NCBI GenBank assembly: GCA_023105745.1
Contig: JALGQZ010000009.1
Span: 13,998,564-14,062,563, forward strand
DNA length: 64,000 nucleotides
Source of the DNA: Austropuccinia psidii
Taxonomy: Eukaryota; Basidiomycota; Pucciniomycetes; Pucciniales; Sphaerophragmiaceae
Direction of reading: 5' to 3'
A program made the position numbers and the translations under genes. The notes below the pieces were generated by a model that worked only from the letters and a program-made list of their open reading frames with translations, was not told the DNA's origin and did not search any database. This document shows, one piece after another, positions 1 through 10,402 of the stretch. The stretch's first letter is position 1. Every line of letters starts with the position of its first letter.

Positions 1-1326
1 TAAAATTGAGGTGTTGTGTTTAGTTTAGAAGTTATGAGGAATTGAAGTATTTTCAATTGAATTCAATTGAAATGTCAAAATGTGTGCATGTATTACATAA
101 GTGAACTTTGATTTACATATGAGGTATCAATTATTACTGTATTGTAATGTACAATTCAATTGAATTACATATGTAAATTATAAGTATAATGCATGATGAG
201 GAATTAGAGGAAAAATAAATTGGAAAGATTAAATTTGGGGGGGAAAAGGAACTCCAGCTCTAAGGGGGAGATAGACCCCCAAGCTCCCTGCTGACAGGCA
301 TGTGGTGTCAAAATTCATGCAAAGGTTCATCACTTTTGGCCTGGAATTGAGTTACAGGGTCTGTGGACTCAATTGATGATGAGGTTTTGATACCAACTGG
401 GGTAGTTTTAGCTGTTGCCAAGAGGGTAAAACTACCCTCAAGATCAAACCATCATAGTAAAAACAGTTTTAACTGGTTGCTACGTCTCCTAAACACATTC
501 TGACATGGTTTGAAAGCTCTAGACCAGGTATTACTATAGTAATGGCTGATTTAAGGGTCTAAAATGGCTAAAAATGGCTTAAACCAGCCCTTCTTGGTCT
601 AAATCAGGGTTCAATGATGCCATAATTGGCTTTTCTGTTGTCAGACTGTTTTTTCACGACTGAAAAGAGTAAATTTTACTTTTGGAGTAAGAAAATTGAT
701 GGCTATAAAAGAATGTCTTCTTTGCCCCACTTTTCTCTTCATGTTAGAATCTTTTCCTTTTATTAATTAGTTTAAACACTGTTAAACCAATCAATAAAAG
801 ATTCCAACCACCTTTTTTAAATCACTTTGAACCTTTTAACCACGTGAAAAAATCACTATAATCATTGTTTGTATCTTTTATAATCATTTTTACCCCTGAA
901 CCACCCCAAAGTGAATTAAAGCATCTTTCATCACTGTAAACCTTGTCACTTTGTTTCCAAATTCACTCTGGTCACTTTTGGGTATGTTTTCTCTTTAATA
1001 TTCTTTTTAGAGACTTTGTTCTTTAATTAATTGCTTGCAGTTCTTTGCTCAATTAATTGCAATTGAAATTGCTCTTGAAGAAATTTCTTTTGTAGCCTTA
1101 AATATCTCTTGTAGAGTATTTTTGGATACATTTTTATTGTTGGTAAAACAATAAATCTTTATAATATTATTTTTTTATACTAATAAAGCTATAAACAATA
1201 AATTTGGTGTGTTTTCTCTTAAAAATAATATCCTTTACTATTTTTAATTGATTTTTACCTTATACAAATTTTGAGGACAGGAAAAGTACTTGATTTTTAA
1301 TCAAAGTTTCATATCCACACCTTACA
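1..1326 (+). mobile_element. Type B LTR fragment (left edge, plus orientation)
   Basis: This stretch is the reverse complement of the LTR at 60994-62812. Its first bases correspond to about 62323, so roughly 490 bp of the LTR lie left of the window. It ends CTTACA at 1326, the counterpart of the TGTAAGG end at 60994. At 1327 the sequence switches abruptly to type A LTR sequence, so this LTR sits inside a type A LTR in the opposite orientation. Whether it is a solo LTR or the 3' LTR of a full element further left cannot be seen. A TATA box lies at 704-710. Confidence 0.85.
704..710 (+). promoter_or_regulatory. TATA box of type B LTR
   Basis: TATAAAA in the context GGCTATAAAAGAATG, followed by a pyrimidine-rich stretch where transcription could start. 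The same box is conserved in the other type B LTR (61611-61617 on the minus strand), which supports it as the U3/R promoter of this family. Confidence 0.6.
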
Positions 1327-2684
1327 AAAACAGTGATGAAAAGACTCTTTTTATGTCTACAGAGCAGCTCTTGTGATTAATAATGGATATATAGCGCATT
1401 CCTAGGTTAAAAATGAAAAAACATGCTTAAAAATAAGGTTCTTAACTTAAGGTAGCTTATTTTCAATTCCAGTTAAAGGTTACCAGTGTTATGCTTAACT
1501 CCAAGTAACTTTAATCCTCATTTAGGTTAATTATTTTAAGCTTTAATATAAAATGAGTTTATTTATATTAAATTTCATCACATGAACAACTCAAAAACAG
1601 AGTTTCAAGCATAAATATCTTGAACTCAATTTTCAATCAAAACTTAAAGAAATCTTAATTTTCTTTAAGTGTAATTAAAAGAGTAAATTTCCAGGCTAAT
1701 TACCCAAGAAATCTGTTTAGAAAAGATAATTAAAATTTAACTTATATACAGATGATATTAAATTGTAAGCTCTGTGAAAATTTCAAGCAAATCCATTAAG
1801 AATTGGATTTTGAATGAATTTTTTGAATTTATTGCTATTTTTCCATGTAAAATAGCAATACACACTAAAACTTAACTCTTGATAAGGTTTTGATGCTTTT
1901 AACCTTAAATTTTTAATCTTATTTAAGCTCTGAAAGCTTTCAAAACTTTAATTTCAAGCTTGCATATTGGGGTTTACCCTTTGGCAGCTTGAAATTCCTG
2001 TCCAAATCGGGATAAAACCAGTTTAAACTTTAAGGTTGGATCAAAGTCTAATCTTAAAGTTTAAATAAGGTTGAAAATCCTCCAATACAGGTGGACAACC
2101 TTAATTGAATCATTGCAGATCCAAAAAGTTGGGTACCCCAGCTCTATTTGGTCTTTTTCCTTTGTCCCACCTTTTTGCGTGGATTTTGCCCGTTTATTTA
2201 TTTAAAGCCATACCATGGCTTTAAACCCTTTTAAATTGAGCACACGCAGGATTTACATTCTGTATGGCAAATCCTTAGCCAATTCATTAAATATACACCA
2301 CACCTCAATTTTAACTAACATTTTGGTAAGTTTGCATTAACCTTATGTAACTTTAAATTTAAGATTATTTAAGCTTAAATTTAACAATTTTAAAAAAATG
2401 TCAAAAAAGTTACATTAGTACTGTGAGACTCTTAAATATTCCAATAACATAAGAAATAAGCTTTTTTGGGTATAAAACCCTATGGGTGTGCCCTAGGTCA
2501 TTTTTGGTGTATAATCAAAAAATGACATAATACTTATAACTTTGTTTATACAAACAAAAATTATACTTATTTTTTGTTATTATTTATTTTAAATTAATTG
2601 AAAAGTCTGTTGAAGACTAAATAAGCTGTATATACAATCATTTGTGGCCTTATGGGTATGTTATACATACCTCACAGGCTCACA
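1327..2684 (-). mobile_element. Type A LTR fragment, interrupted by type B LTR
   Basis: From 1327 (AAAAACAGTGATG) to GGCTCACA at 2684 the sequence follows the type A LTRs at 46968-49103, 55623-57647 and 59614-60993. The missing first third would lie left of the window, beyond the inserted type B LTR. Type A LTRs read TGTAAGG...GGCTCACA on the plus strand and therefore belong to minus-strand elements. No polypurine tract follows 2684, so it is a solo LTR or a 5' LTR rather than a 3' LTR. Confidence 0.8.
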
Positions 2685-3524
2685 ATTTCGAAGAATGAGT
2701 GTTCAGATTTTGGGAGATTATCTGAAGGTTTAGCCAATGCCTTCATCAATTTGAGATTCCAAATTTTATCATTAAAAAATTCTTCTGTTTCTGCTGCCTT
2801 TAAAAAAATCTAACCCTATATATTGCAATGTATATCACTTGAGTCATCAGCCAAATCATAATATATCAATCACAAAGATAAAAATCACCTGCAATGTCAA
2901 TCTTCTCAAGACACGCCAACATTATAAGCTCTTGGTTACTGATCACCTGAACACCAATGGGCAGGAATGTATCAGCACCATTTGTTGGTAAACTGTCCCA
3001 TCAATTTTTGTATATACTATTGATATTATCAAGCCCCTTTTCCATGATTCTTGAGTAATATTGGAATCATAATTCAAAATGTCTCAAAACTCTTCAATGT
3101 GGGATAAAAATATTCCTTGAACATTAGCAGAGGATCAGAATTTGGGCTCAGGGTCAGACATCATATCAGTCATATCTTGACCCATTGTATCATCTTTAAT
3201 TTTCTCCCTTTCTTGAAATGCTTGAATATTTTGAGAAGAGGTGGGAGGGGTTGCATCATGGAATGTTTCATTGAGTATGGGGGCTTTCAGTATGTGGAGG
3301 TTCATTATCAATATGGTCCACTTCCAAATTGATAATGTCATCACCTTGATCCTCGGAATCTTTTGCAGCTTCAAAGGTATGAAATTTTTTGTTGGTTTTT
3401 TTGGTGGAATGTATATTTAGTCTTTTTTCTAAACCTTTGCCTGGAACTCCAACTACAACTCAAGATCCTTCAGGTAGAGATTCTCCCACCTCCACACCTG
3501 CCCATATATTGTAAGCAGCCATTT
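2685..3524. other. Old inter-element DNA with decayed minus-strand coding traces
   Basis: Segment between the type A LTR and the decayed ORF at 3525. On the minus strand there are short open stretches with acidic, proline- and serine-rich composition (for example 3135-3374 and around 3380-3520), broken by stops. They may be the 3' continuation of the pseudogene at 3525-3850. I recognise no domain. Confidence 0.4.
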
Positions 3525-3850
3525 TTAATGTTTTTGTATTGAATTAGTAATGGACTTATGGTTCAAATCCATTTTGAGGAGGCTCATTGCTTCAGAAATC
3601 TTTTGACGTACATAATCAGGAGTTTTACTATCATTTTGAATTTTCTCCAGCCTTGGGATTGTTTGAGAAATTCTTGAGACAAATTTTTCCTTGGATATAA
3701 TTTCAACCTTGCCACTGAAAATTATGTCATCTTGCCCAGCCTCTTCTGTTGGCTCACATGGTTCAACAGGCTTTTCCTTCTGATAGATTTTAAAATTTGG
3801 TTTCTGAGAGCTTAAAGGCTGAGATGAAATAAAGGCTATGACAAAACTAT
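3525..3850 (-). pseudogene. Decayed ORF, 3' part, split by element 1
   Basis: A minus-strand reading frame of about 107 codons runs up to the left edge of element 1. When the 19.8-kb insertion and one copy of the CTAT duplication are mentally removed, the same frame continues into 23701 and upward without a shift. The residues are mainly polar and charged, with Lys/Glu-rich stretches; I recognise no domain. The few residues read past 3850 into the LTR are artefacts. The upstream half carries one stop (23810-23812), so the gene was probably already dead or is an old transposon gene. Function unknown. Confidence 0.5.
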
Positions 3851-4230
3851 TGTGGTATTCCATACCATTTTATTCACCAGGCTCAAGCTCATAGTACCCC
3901 AAAACAGCATTAAATCCAGCCTACAGGCAGACTTACACTCAAATCTTACACCAAAAGGTCAATTTTACAGCAAGAAGCTGGATTTAACTCATAAAACCAT
4001 GGCACAGGCAACAAAGGGAAGTGTAGGTGTTTAAATAAATTATTCAATTTCATTATGCATATGTAAAAAATAAAGTTACATATAGCAAACTAGTTACAAC
4101 AAATAAGGTACCACCCTTTAAAATTACACAACCACCCAGCCTTACACCCCCTTACAGCCACAGGAATCATGCAGAAAGAAAAGGACACCTGCATGAATTA
4201 CACAGCAACCTAGAACTTAACATAGAAAAG

Positions 4231-4883
4231 TCACATGATGCAAAGCTCAACTCCATGGAATTCCTGCAATTCATTTCCAACACAGCCCCAGGAGTACCCT
4301 ATCTTATATCCACAGTAACCCCACTTAAAACCTTAAAACAGAATCAAAATTATTTACACCACTCATCACCTCATGCAAACCAAAGCTAGTTACAACAGTC
4401 TGCATGCAGTACACAATTCCAATTAAATCTCAACCACATGACTATGCACAGAATGTGTCAAAATCAAAAATCACATCATCTCATAAAAAACAGTAAATTC
4501 ACCAGTACAAGAAGTTATCACCTGACTTCATTTTAAAAGTTCAAAAAGAAGAAAAACAAACATGACACCTGCATAAACTACACAGCCACTTCTACCCAAC
4601 CTAAAATAGGACATATGCAAAGGAATTACAAGGTCATCATGTGATACTGCATCCACCAACAGAATATCATGTGACAGGAAAGAGGCTGTGCACAACAAAA
4701 AGCCCCAGCCAAAATTGAATCATCCCATGCATGCAAGGAAAATTAAAGAATATCACATCATAATTAGTTCACCAAAAGACAATCATGTGATGAATGGAGG
4801 CTGTGCAGGGAAAAAATTATCACCAAACCTTAAATCACCTGACCCATGCAAGAAAGGTCCTCACCAAAAACAGAGTCACATGA
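4231..4883. promoter_or_regulatory. Array of five TCACATGA/TCATGTGA palindromes in U3
   Basis: The 8-bp palindrome TCACATGA (same as TCATGTGA on the other strand) occurs at 4231-4238, 4637-4644, 4667-4674, 4783-4790 and 4876-4883, all upstream of the TATA box at 4951. Near-matches TCACATCA also occur. All five are kept in the 3' LTR. The core CACATG/CATGTG is an E-box-type half-symmetric site bound by bHLH-type factors in general, so an enhancer role is inferred. Confidence 0.55.
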
Positions 4884-4950
4884 TGAAATCAAGAGGAATT
4901 AAAGTGGAAAAAGACAGCTCCAATGGAGGGCCCTCTAGGCTCCCAAAAGG

Positions 4951-4957
4951 TATAAAT
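4951..4957 (+). promoter_or_regulatory. TATA box of element 1 5' LTR
   Basis: TATAAATAGAGGGG followed by a C/T-rich tract, the only strong TATA box in the LTR and conserved at 22798 in the 3' LTR. Transcription probably starts about 30 bp downstream, in or near the C-rich stretch. Confidence 0.65.
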
Positions 4958-5097
4958 AGAGGGGCTCTCTCCCCCAAATTTCAAAATCCCCCCCATGCAA
5001 ATTATATCCCATGCACAATATATCCTCTGCAGATTACAAGCACAGGAATAAGTCATCCCTCACCTGGGAGGTAGTCCAGAAAGTTATAGTAAATTTA

Positions 5098-5164
5098 CTT
5101 ACCCAGTAGCTAAGCTCAGTGGAAGTATAGTGTTGAAGATTACCCAGTAGCTAAGCTCAGTGGA
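5098..5164 (+). repeat. Direct repeat in the presumed R region
   Basis: The phrase TACCCAGTAGCTAAGCTCAG is present twice, about 40 bp apart, about 150-200 bp downstream of the TATA box. A third, shorter TACCCAGTA start follows near 5200. Both copies are kept in the 3' LTR (about 22945-23011). It would lie near the 5' end of the RNA. Confidence 0.6.
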
Positions 5165-5852
5165 ATCTTATCATTATTAAAATAAAAATAAAAATTACCC
5201 AGTACCCAACATTAGGGATACTACTCTATTAAAAATATTTCACCTAATAAAATTAACACCATTTATCAAGATCTTTAAATTACTTACCCCTTCAAAAAAA
5301 TACAATATCAAATAATCTTACCCCTTGAATTTAACAAATACTATTTTATTTCATTATTAACACTCTTAAAAAAATAACAAACCTTTAAAAAATTATTTTA
5401 CTCTATTATAACTATACCTTAACAAAAATTACCTTTATCAACACTCACCAAATTTTTCTGAACACCTTAAATAACTCATCTTACCAAACTTTTATCACCA
5501 AGAAGAAACCACTCACCCTAATTTCACTAAAAATAAAAATTATACAGACAAGTATTTCATTAAAATCTAAAAATTAACCAAAATTACTGAAATTATTTTT
5601 CATATTATTTATTGAATAGGTCTGATCTGAGACTGCTGAATTTTGTCTTCTGCAGTTGTAAAGCCACTTACTAATTTTATATTGGTTTGTGAGCTCCAAG
5701 GAAGATTTTGTTCAGTATTTTAGGAGGGGCAGGCAATACACCCTTGCCACCCTTGGTTACAGGAGTTATTAGCAATTCAAAAATAGTTACCTGTGATTTC
5801 CCCCTCCAGGTACTGCCTCATTTTAATCCCAAACAAAAGGAGTTCCCACATC

Positions 5853-5870
5853 TGGTGTCCCAACAGTGGC
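5853..5870 (+). other. Primer-binding site of element 1
   Basis: TGGTGTCCCAACAGTGGC starts two bases after the LTR end, as is usual for Ty3 elements. TGG would pair with the CCA tail of the priming tRNA. I cannot assign the tRNA. Confidence 0.7.
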
Positions 5871-5954
5871 AGATAACCTCAACTTCAATGAAAAATCAAT
5901 TAAATTACAATCAATTAAAAAATTCTTAAATACTCCAGAAAACCTTTCTTATAA

Positions 5955-6629
5955 CAAAAACTGGAGTCAAATAATCAAAATCAGCCAAAACCATCATCTC
6001 AAGAATCTGAATCATCAACTCACTCTGACCATTACTATTATCCACCCAAACAAGAATCAGAAGTAGGAGAGGAATCAAATAAATACTCTAATTTTCCTAT
6101 TGCAACACCAAGAACCAATAAAAGGGACTTGAAGGTTGTGGAGAAATTCTTCCTTGATCTCCTTGAAAGATATAAAATCAATAACTCAATACCAGAATCA
6201 AAGGAAGAAATAAACCAATCAAAAATGGATAAACCTTCATCATCAAAGTTACCTTCCAGTATTGAAGAAATCCAGGAAGAAAACATCAATGAAGAAACTG
6301 TTGAAGGACAGGAAGAAATGTCTTCAACAGAGAGACTTCAGCAGAAGATGCTAGAAATGCAAGCAGAATTACTAGCACTAATCAAAAAGGAAGGGAAAAA
6401 TAAATCAACAAGTTACACTCCACAAAATAGTCCACTTGAGGAACAGACCACCCTTCCAAGATCATTCAGGCAGCATGGGTCACCTTCACCTTATCCTAGA
6501 CCCATGGCCACATCAACACCTTATACAGAACAAAGACAAAGTACTTTACCAAGAAGAGTCAACATTTCTTCCCAAATCCCAAATCCATCACATCAAGAAA
6601 TTCCAAGAAACACTACTCCAATAGTGTAA
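5955..6629 (+). pseudogene. Gag N-terminal segment (element 1)
   Basis: Open frame with a Ser/Glu/Pro-rich, low-complexity composition and a predicted helical, charged middle (leucine/glutamate-rich around 6310-6400) that could form a coiled coil. It ends with TAA at 6627-6629. The next frame (6630-9035) is in the same phase and its first codons read directly into the Gag core, so the TAA separates two parts of one protein. Upstream, codons 5866-5950 look coding in another frame (no ATG, first in-frame codon GTG), suggesting one frameshift near 5950. No clear start codon is visible. Either this copy is mutated or the stop is read through. Confidence 0.6.
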
Positions 6630-9035
6630 ATCAGAGGCAAGGACTATAAATTGTGGTTTGATGGAAAGGATGTTGAAAGATTCATCAAGAAAGTTGAAAA
6701 TATTGCAGAAATTGAAGGAGCAAGTGGAAGAGACATTGCAAGGCAAATAGCATTTTGGACAAAAGATGAAGAAATCAGTTATCATATTGAAGGAATGCCA
6801 GGATATGAAACAGCTGATTGGGATCAATTGAAAGTGGATATGAAAAGAAGATGGGGAACAGTCTCACCTGAAAGAAGATACAGATTATCCTCAATCACTG
6901 ATTTATTCACAAAAACTCAACAAGAAGGTGGAATAAGAAACATGACTCAATACAGAAAATTCATTGGGGAATATGAAGCAATCATCACTTACCTCAGAAG
7001 ATACCAATATATCCAAGGTGATATCAATCATAACCAGGAGATATTGGCCAGCATGTCCACTAATGTTCAAGAATCAATTTACAAAGAAATGATTAAAGAC
7101 AGAGCTATGGTTCAAGCCTTGGATGGAGGTTACATCATTCCAAGATTGGATATTTTGAAATTATGCATTGAACAAGACTTGGAGGCCAAGGTACTTATTC
7201 AACAAAAAGAATTTTCTAAACCAAAACCTCCAGAAAATAAAACAAGATTTGAGGATGAAAGCTGGGATGAAGTTTTAAAACAAGTGAAAGAACTCACCCA
7301 AAAGATCAAAAATCCTCCACAACCAGAACCTCAACCAAGAAATGAGGGAAAAGAGTCAGTTAAAGAAGTTTTAAATCAACTCAAAACCCTTTCAGAAGCA
7401 GTTAATCCACCAAGAAGGAATTGGAACAATAATCAAGAGCAAAGATTCCCTCAAAATAACCAGCCATATAGGCCAAGAAATTCTTTACCACCATTTTCAT
7501 CCAGTTACCAACCATACATACCAGCTCAAATGGCTCCAAGACCACCATTAAAATGTGCTTACTGCAAGGAAGAAGGCCATTCAGCAACTAGATGCACTCA
7601 CCTTGCTGAAGATTTGGACAAAAGAATTGTCAGAACTCAAGGAGCATCTTACCTCTTCCCCAATTATCAGAGAGTACCTATGGAAGGAAATGAAAGTGCC
7701 AAAGAGATAGTCAGGGCTTTTGCAAAAGAACAAGCACAACTAAACAAGAAATTTATGGAAAAACCTACTGTCAAGCCAAAACCAGAAGAAGAGGTTAAGC
7801 CCACTGAAAAGAAAGCAGATGATAAAACAACCTCAATTGCTCATGTTGAAGAATGGTCAAATTGGAAACCACCTACCATTTCCTCAGCCAATGACCCTTT
7901 TGAGTCACACATTGGACTAAGGCAGACCAAGCAAAGAATGGAAAGACAATCCCAAAATCAAGAGCCAAAAAAGAAAACAGCTCTTCCAGGAACTTACATT
8001 GAAGAAGAAAAAGAGGAAGAAAGAGTTATAATTCCCACCAAATTCCAAAATGCAAATATTCCAAAACCAGACCAACCTGAGGAGGAAATTGAGAATATTG
8101 TCAATAAGAATGAAGATGAAGAAATTTCCACAGAAGAAAAGAAGTTCAGAAAACCTCCAAAGAAACAAGTTGAAACTAAATTGGAAATTGACAAAATTAT
8201 TAAGAAAATTATGCAACAAAAGATCAACCTTACCATTGAAGAAATCTTAAGGATGTCACCAAATTTTGTCCATAAATTACAAGAATTATCAGAAAAAGAC
8301 AAGGAGAAAATTAAATCACTCAACTCAATGGATCTTCCAGAAATACTATTATCATTTGGATTCAAAGAAATACAAAAGCCCAAGATTCATTATGCTTGTC
8401 CTCTGGGATTCATGGAAATCTTCATTGGAAAGGAAGAATATCCTATCAGAGCATTAGTGGACACTGGTGCAGAACTCAACATTATACCAGAAGAAATAGC
8501 AATCAAAGCTTCACTCACAACAAGAAATCTTAACATGAACCTCAGGGGAATTGGAGGCCATACTACTTCATTGGTTGCACTATCAGAATTCACTCCAATA
8601 ATTTTGGCTTCAGGTGAAGAAACTCAAATTCATTTTTTCATTGCAAAAGGATCTGTCCATACAGTACTTGGAAGACCCTTTTTGGCAGACAATAACATTA
8701 GGCTGGAATTTTCTCACAAACAAGGAGAAATACTGAGCTATCAAGAACCTGATGGAAGAAGATTATACATGCCAATATGCAAACCTCAAGCACTTGGCTG
8801 GCAAACTGGACCACCTAGAGGAATGGATTTATGCAATATGGCAAAATTGGTCAGAAATACCCCAGGAAAGAAGTTTCAAAATGCAAAAAGAGACAATACC
8901 ATGATAAATTTGACCCAGAAGACCCAAGATTTATCCATATCTCCAAAAAGTGATAAATTTGGCCAAGATTTACAAAATAACAAATGGCCAAGCAATCTCA
9001 AAAGACAACTTGAAGACTCAACCTCTGAAGATTAA
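6630..9035 (+). CDS. gag-pro: Gag capsid-zinc knuckle-aspartic protease
   Basis: 801 codons. The first 170 or so residues match a Ty3 Gag capsid region (FDGKDVERF, an ARQIAFW-type helix, a WDQLK..KRRWG segment). A CX2CX4HX4C zinc knuckle starts at 7554 (C-AY-C-KEEG-H-SATR-C) and would bind element RNA. A retropepsin-like protease follows: VDTG at about 8457-8468 (catalytic Asp in DTG) and the later TVLGRPF motif. Between knuckle and protease lies a Lys/Glu-rich linker. There is no ATG at the start; the frame opens right after the TAA at 6627 and runs to TAA at 9033. It is intact over its whole length, in contrast to pol, and seems free of CG dinucleotides. Confidence 0.85.
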   Translation: MRGKDYKLWFDGKDVERFIKKVENIAEIEGASGRDIARQIAFWTKDEEISYHIEGMPGYETADWDQLKVDMKRRWGTVSPERRYRLSSITDLFTKTQQEGGIRNMTQYRKFIGEYEAIITYLRRYQYIQGDINHNQEILASMSTNVQESIYKEMIKDRAMVQALDGGYIIPRLDILKLCIEQDLEAKVLIQQKEFSKPKPPENKTRFEDESWDEVLKQVKELTQKIKNPPQPEPQPRNEGKESVKEVLNQLKTLSEAVNPPRRNWNNNQEQRFPQNNQPYRPRNSLPPFSSSYQPYIPAQMAPRPPLKCAYCKEEGHSATRCTHLAEDLDKRIVRTQGASYLFPNYQRVPMEGNESAKEIVRAFAKEQAQLNKKFMEKPTVKPKPEEEVKPTEKKADDKTTSIAHVEEWSNWKPPTISSANDPFESHIGLRQTKQRMERQSQNQEPKKKTALPGTYIEEEKEEERVIIPTKFQNANIPKPDQPEEEIENIVNKNEDEEISTEEKKFRKPPKKQVETKLEIDKIIKKIMQQKINLTIEEILRMSPNFVHKLQELSEKDKEKIKSLNSMDLPEILLSFGFKEIQKPKIHYACPLGFMEIFIGKEEYPIRALVDTGAELNIIPEEIAIKASLTTRNLNMNLRGIGGHTTSLVALSEFTPIILASGEETQIHFFIAKGSVHTVLGRPFLADNNIRLEFSHKQGEILSYQEPDGRRLYMPICKPQALGWQTGPPRGMDLCNMAKLVRNTPGKKFQNAKRDNTMINLTQKTQDLSISPKSDKFGQDLQNNKWPSNLKRQLEDSTSED

Positions 9036-9854
9036 TTACCCAACATAATTTACAAGCCAATTAACAATAATAAAGAAACATTCCAAATTTTGGTGGATGG
9101 AAATGAGAAAATACATGGAAACCCTTTCAAAACTAAACCCAAAAAGAAGAAAGTCAGATTTAGTGAACATCATGAGCTCTCAGATGAAGAAATTATAAAT
9201 GAAATTGAAAAAGACTTCAAAATTATGGAAGAAAGAGACAAAGATTTAAAAGACACATACCATATCAACTTCTTGGACAGACCATTGAACAACCAAGAAG
9301 AACCTTATGAATGGCAACTGGAAAACCCTGAATTTATCCAGCAACCTCCCAATGAAGAGGATGAAACAGAATCCATCTTAGAAAATGAATACAATTACAT
9401 TTACCTGCCATATATCACTTTTGAAGATATTTATGGAGATGAAGCTCAAGAAAGTTTCTGTGAAGATAAATACTTATGTCACCTTCCAGGAGCAAACTTG
9501 AACAATGTTCAATTCCTAGAATTATTAACTGAAGAGGGAATTAAAGGTAACCTTGAAAACAAATGCTGGGATGATATATTTGAAATGGCCACACTACCAA
9601 GAAGAGGACTTTACTTCAATCAAATCTGGGCCCAGTGGTACCTTGGATTAAATGGATCAACATATCAAACTGGAAAATTGAAATGGGTTGGAGATGGATA
9701 TATATTCATTGATGAAGACTTATGGTGGTCAGAATTTCCAGCAGAACCAGAAATTGAGGAAAGAAATAATTTTGTGGAAGCCCTCAAAGACCTTATTTTG
9801 GCCAGATTGCTCAACAGACACTCACCTTTCCCACTTGGGGGAGTTCAACTTTAA
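9036..9854 (+). CDS. Accessory ORF X1, in frame after gag-pro
   Basis: 272 open codons in the same phase as gag-pro, separated only by the TAA at 9033-9035. The first in-frame ATG lies well inside (about 9226), so expression by stop read-through or a spliced message is possible. The N-terminus has a basic patch ending KKKKVRFSE, followed by an acidic domain. The region from about 9406 to 9700 (PYITFEDIY ... FLELLTEEGIKGNLEN ... IFEM) is clearly paralogous to ORF X3. I recognise no known family. Its position, where RT would be expected, is unusual for a Ty3 element. Confidence 0.6.
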   Translation, partial: LPNIIYKPINNNKETFQILVDGNEKIHGNPFKTKPKKKKVRFSEHHELSDEEIINEIEKDFKIMEERDKDLKDTYHINFLDRPLNNQEEPYEWQLENPEFIQQPPNEEDETESILENEYNYIYLPYITFEDIYGDEAQESFCEDKYLCHLPGANLNNVQFLELLTEEGIKGNLENKCWDDIFEMATLPRRGLYFNQIWAQWYLGLNGSTYQTGKLKWVGDGYIFIDEDLWWSEFPAEPEIEERNNFVEALKDLILARLLNRHSPFPLGGVQL

Positions 9855-9945
9855 ATAAAACCAACAAAATCAAGGTTTTTTTCTAAAATGTATCAGTATC
9901 ACCCATAAAATGTATCATTAGTTTCTTTTTTTTAATTTTCTCTAA

Positions 9946-9966
9946 AGGGCAGTGACTTCCTGCCTT
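9946..9966 (+). promoter_or_regulatory. Conserved leader hairpin upstream of ORF X2
   Basis: AGGGCAG / CTGCCTT stem (one G-T pair) closing the 7-nt loop TGACTTC, followed by ACCAAAGAAGAA. The same hairpin and 3' flank recur at 10403-10423 ahead of ORF X3. It is 97 nt upstream of the X2 ATG. A leader role (translation, splicing or transcription start) is inferred. Confidence 0.5.
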
Positions 9967-10062
9967 ACCAAAGAAGAAATTCATCAACAAATTATTTCTT
10001 AAAAAACAAATATAAATATAAAAGGAAAAAACTTACAAAAAAAAATATTAATCACCTCCACC

Positions 10063-10398
10063 ATGGCCAATTCACCAGCTTTTGGATTCTATGGGGAAGA
10101 ATTAATAAAAGAAGACAAAATTATCAAGGAAGAACTTCATTGGTCACCAGAAGATAAAGATTTCAATAAAGAGAACCTTTGGCACTTTAAGAATACTTCA
10201 TCAATATCAAGAAGTCAAGAAATTGAAGAAATCAAGGAATTGCTGAAAAGGTTGAAGATTTCTGACAAAACCAATGAACAAATTACTCAAGAATTAATGG
10301 ACCAATTAAAGTTCAAAGCATCAAGGCCCATCTTGAAGACACATAAAAGCTCTAATAATCAAAAATCAAATAAAATAGTCAGATTTCAACTCAATTAA
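10063..10398 (+). CDS. Accessory ORF X2 (111 aa)
   Basis: Starts at an ATG in a near-ideal context (CACCATGG). It is a small, highly charged protein, Lys/Glu-rich and probably helical, with IEEIKELLKRLKI in the middle and a basic C-terminus ending NKIVRFQLN. The KxVRF ending resembles the KKVRF patch of X1, so X2 may be a relic or relative of the X1 N-terminus. There are no membrane segments and no known domain. It lies between the two leader hairpins, which suggests its own mRNA. Function unknown. Confidence 0.55.
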   Translation: MANSPAFGFYGEELIKEDKIIKEELHWSPEDKDFNKENLWHFKNTSSISRSQEIEEIKELLKRLKISDKTNEQITQELMDQLKFKASRPILKTHKSSNNQKSNKIVRFQLN

Positions 10399-10402
10399 TC
10401 AC

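Larger units (their letters stand above)
3851..5850 (+). repeat. 5' LTR of element 1
   Basis: 2000 bp, TG...CA ends. Aligned by eye with the 3' LTR it shows about 20 substitutions and one 1-bp indel, i.e. about 99% identity. It contains a palindrome array (4231-4883), a TATA box (4951-4957) and a direct repeat (5098-5164) downstream of the TATA box. I saw no CG dinucleotide in it. ORFs inside it, such as 4688-5074, are incidental. Confidence 0.95.

Noticed and set aside
4688..5074. 128-aa ORF in the 5' LTR (and its counterpart 22535-22897 in the 3' LTR)
   Set aside because: It lies in U3 across the palindrome array and TATA box, has no motif, and the two LTR copies differ by an indel that changes its end.
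7917..8383. Phe/Ser-rich minus-strand ORFs
   Set aside because: Shadows of the Lys/Glu-rich Gag linker.
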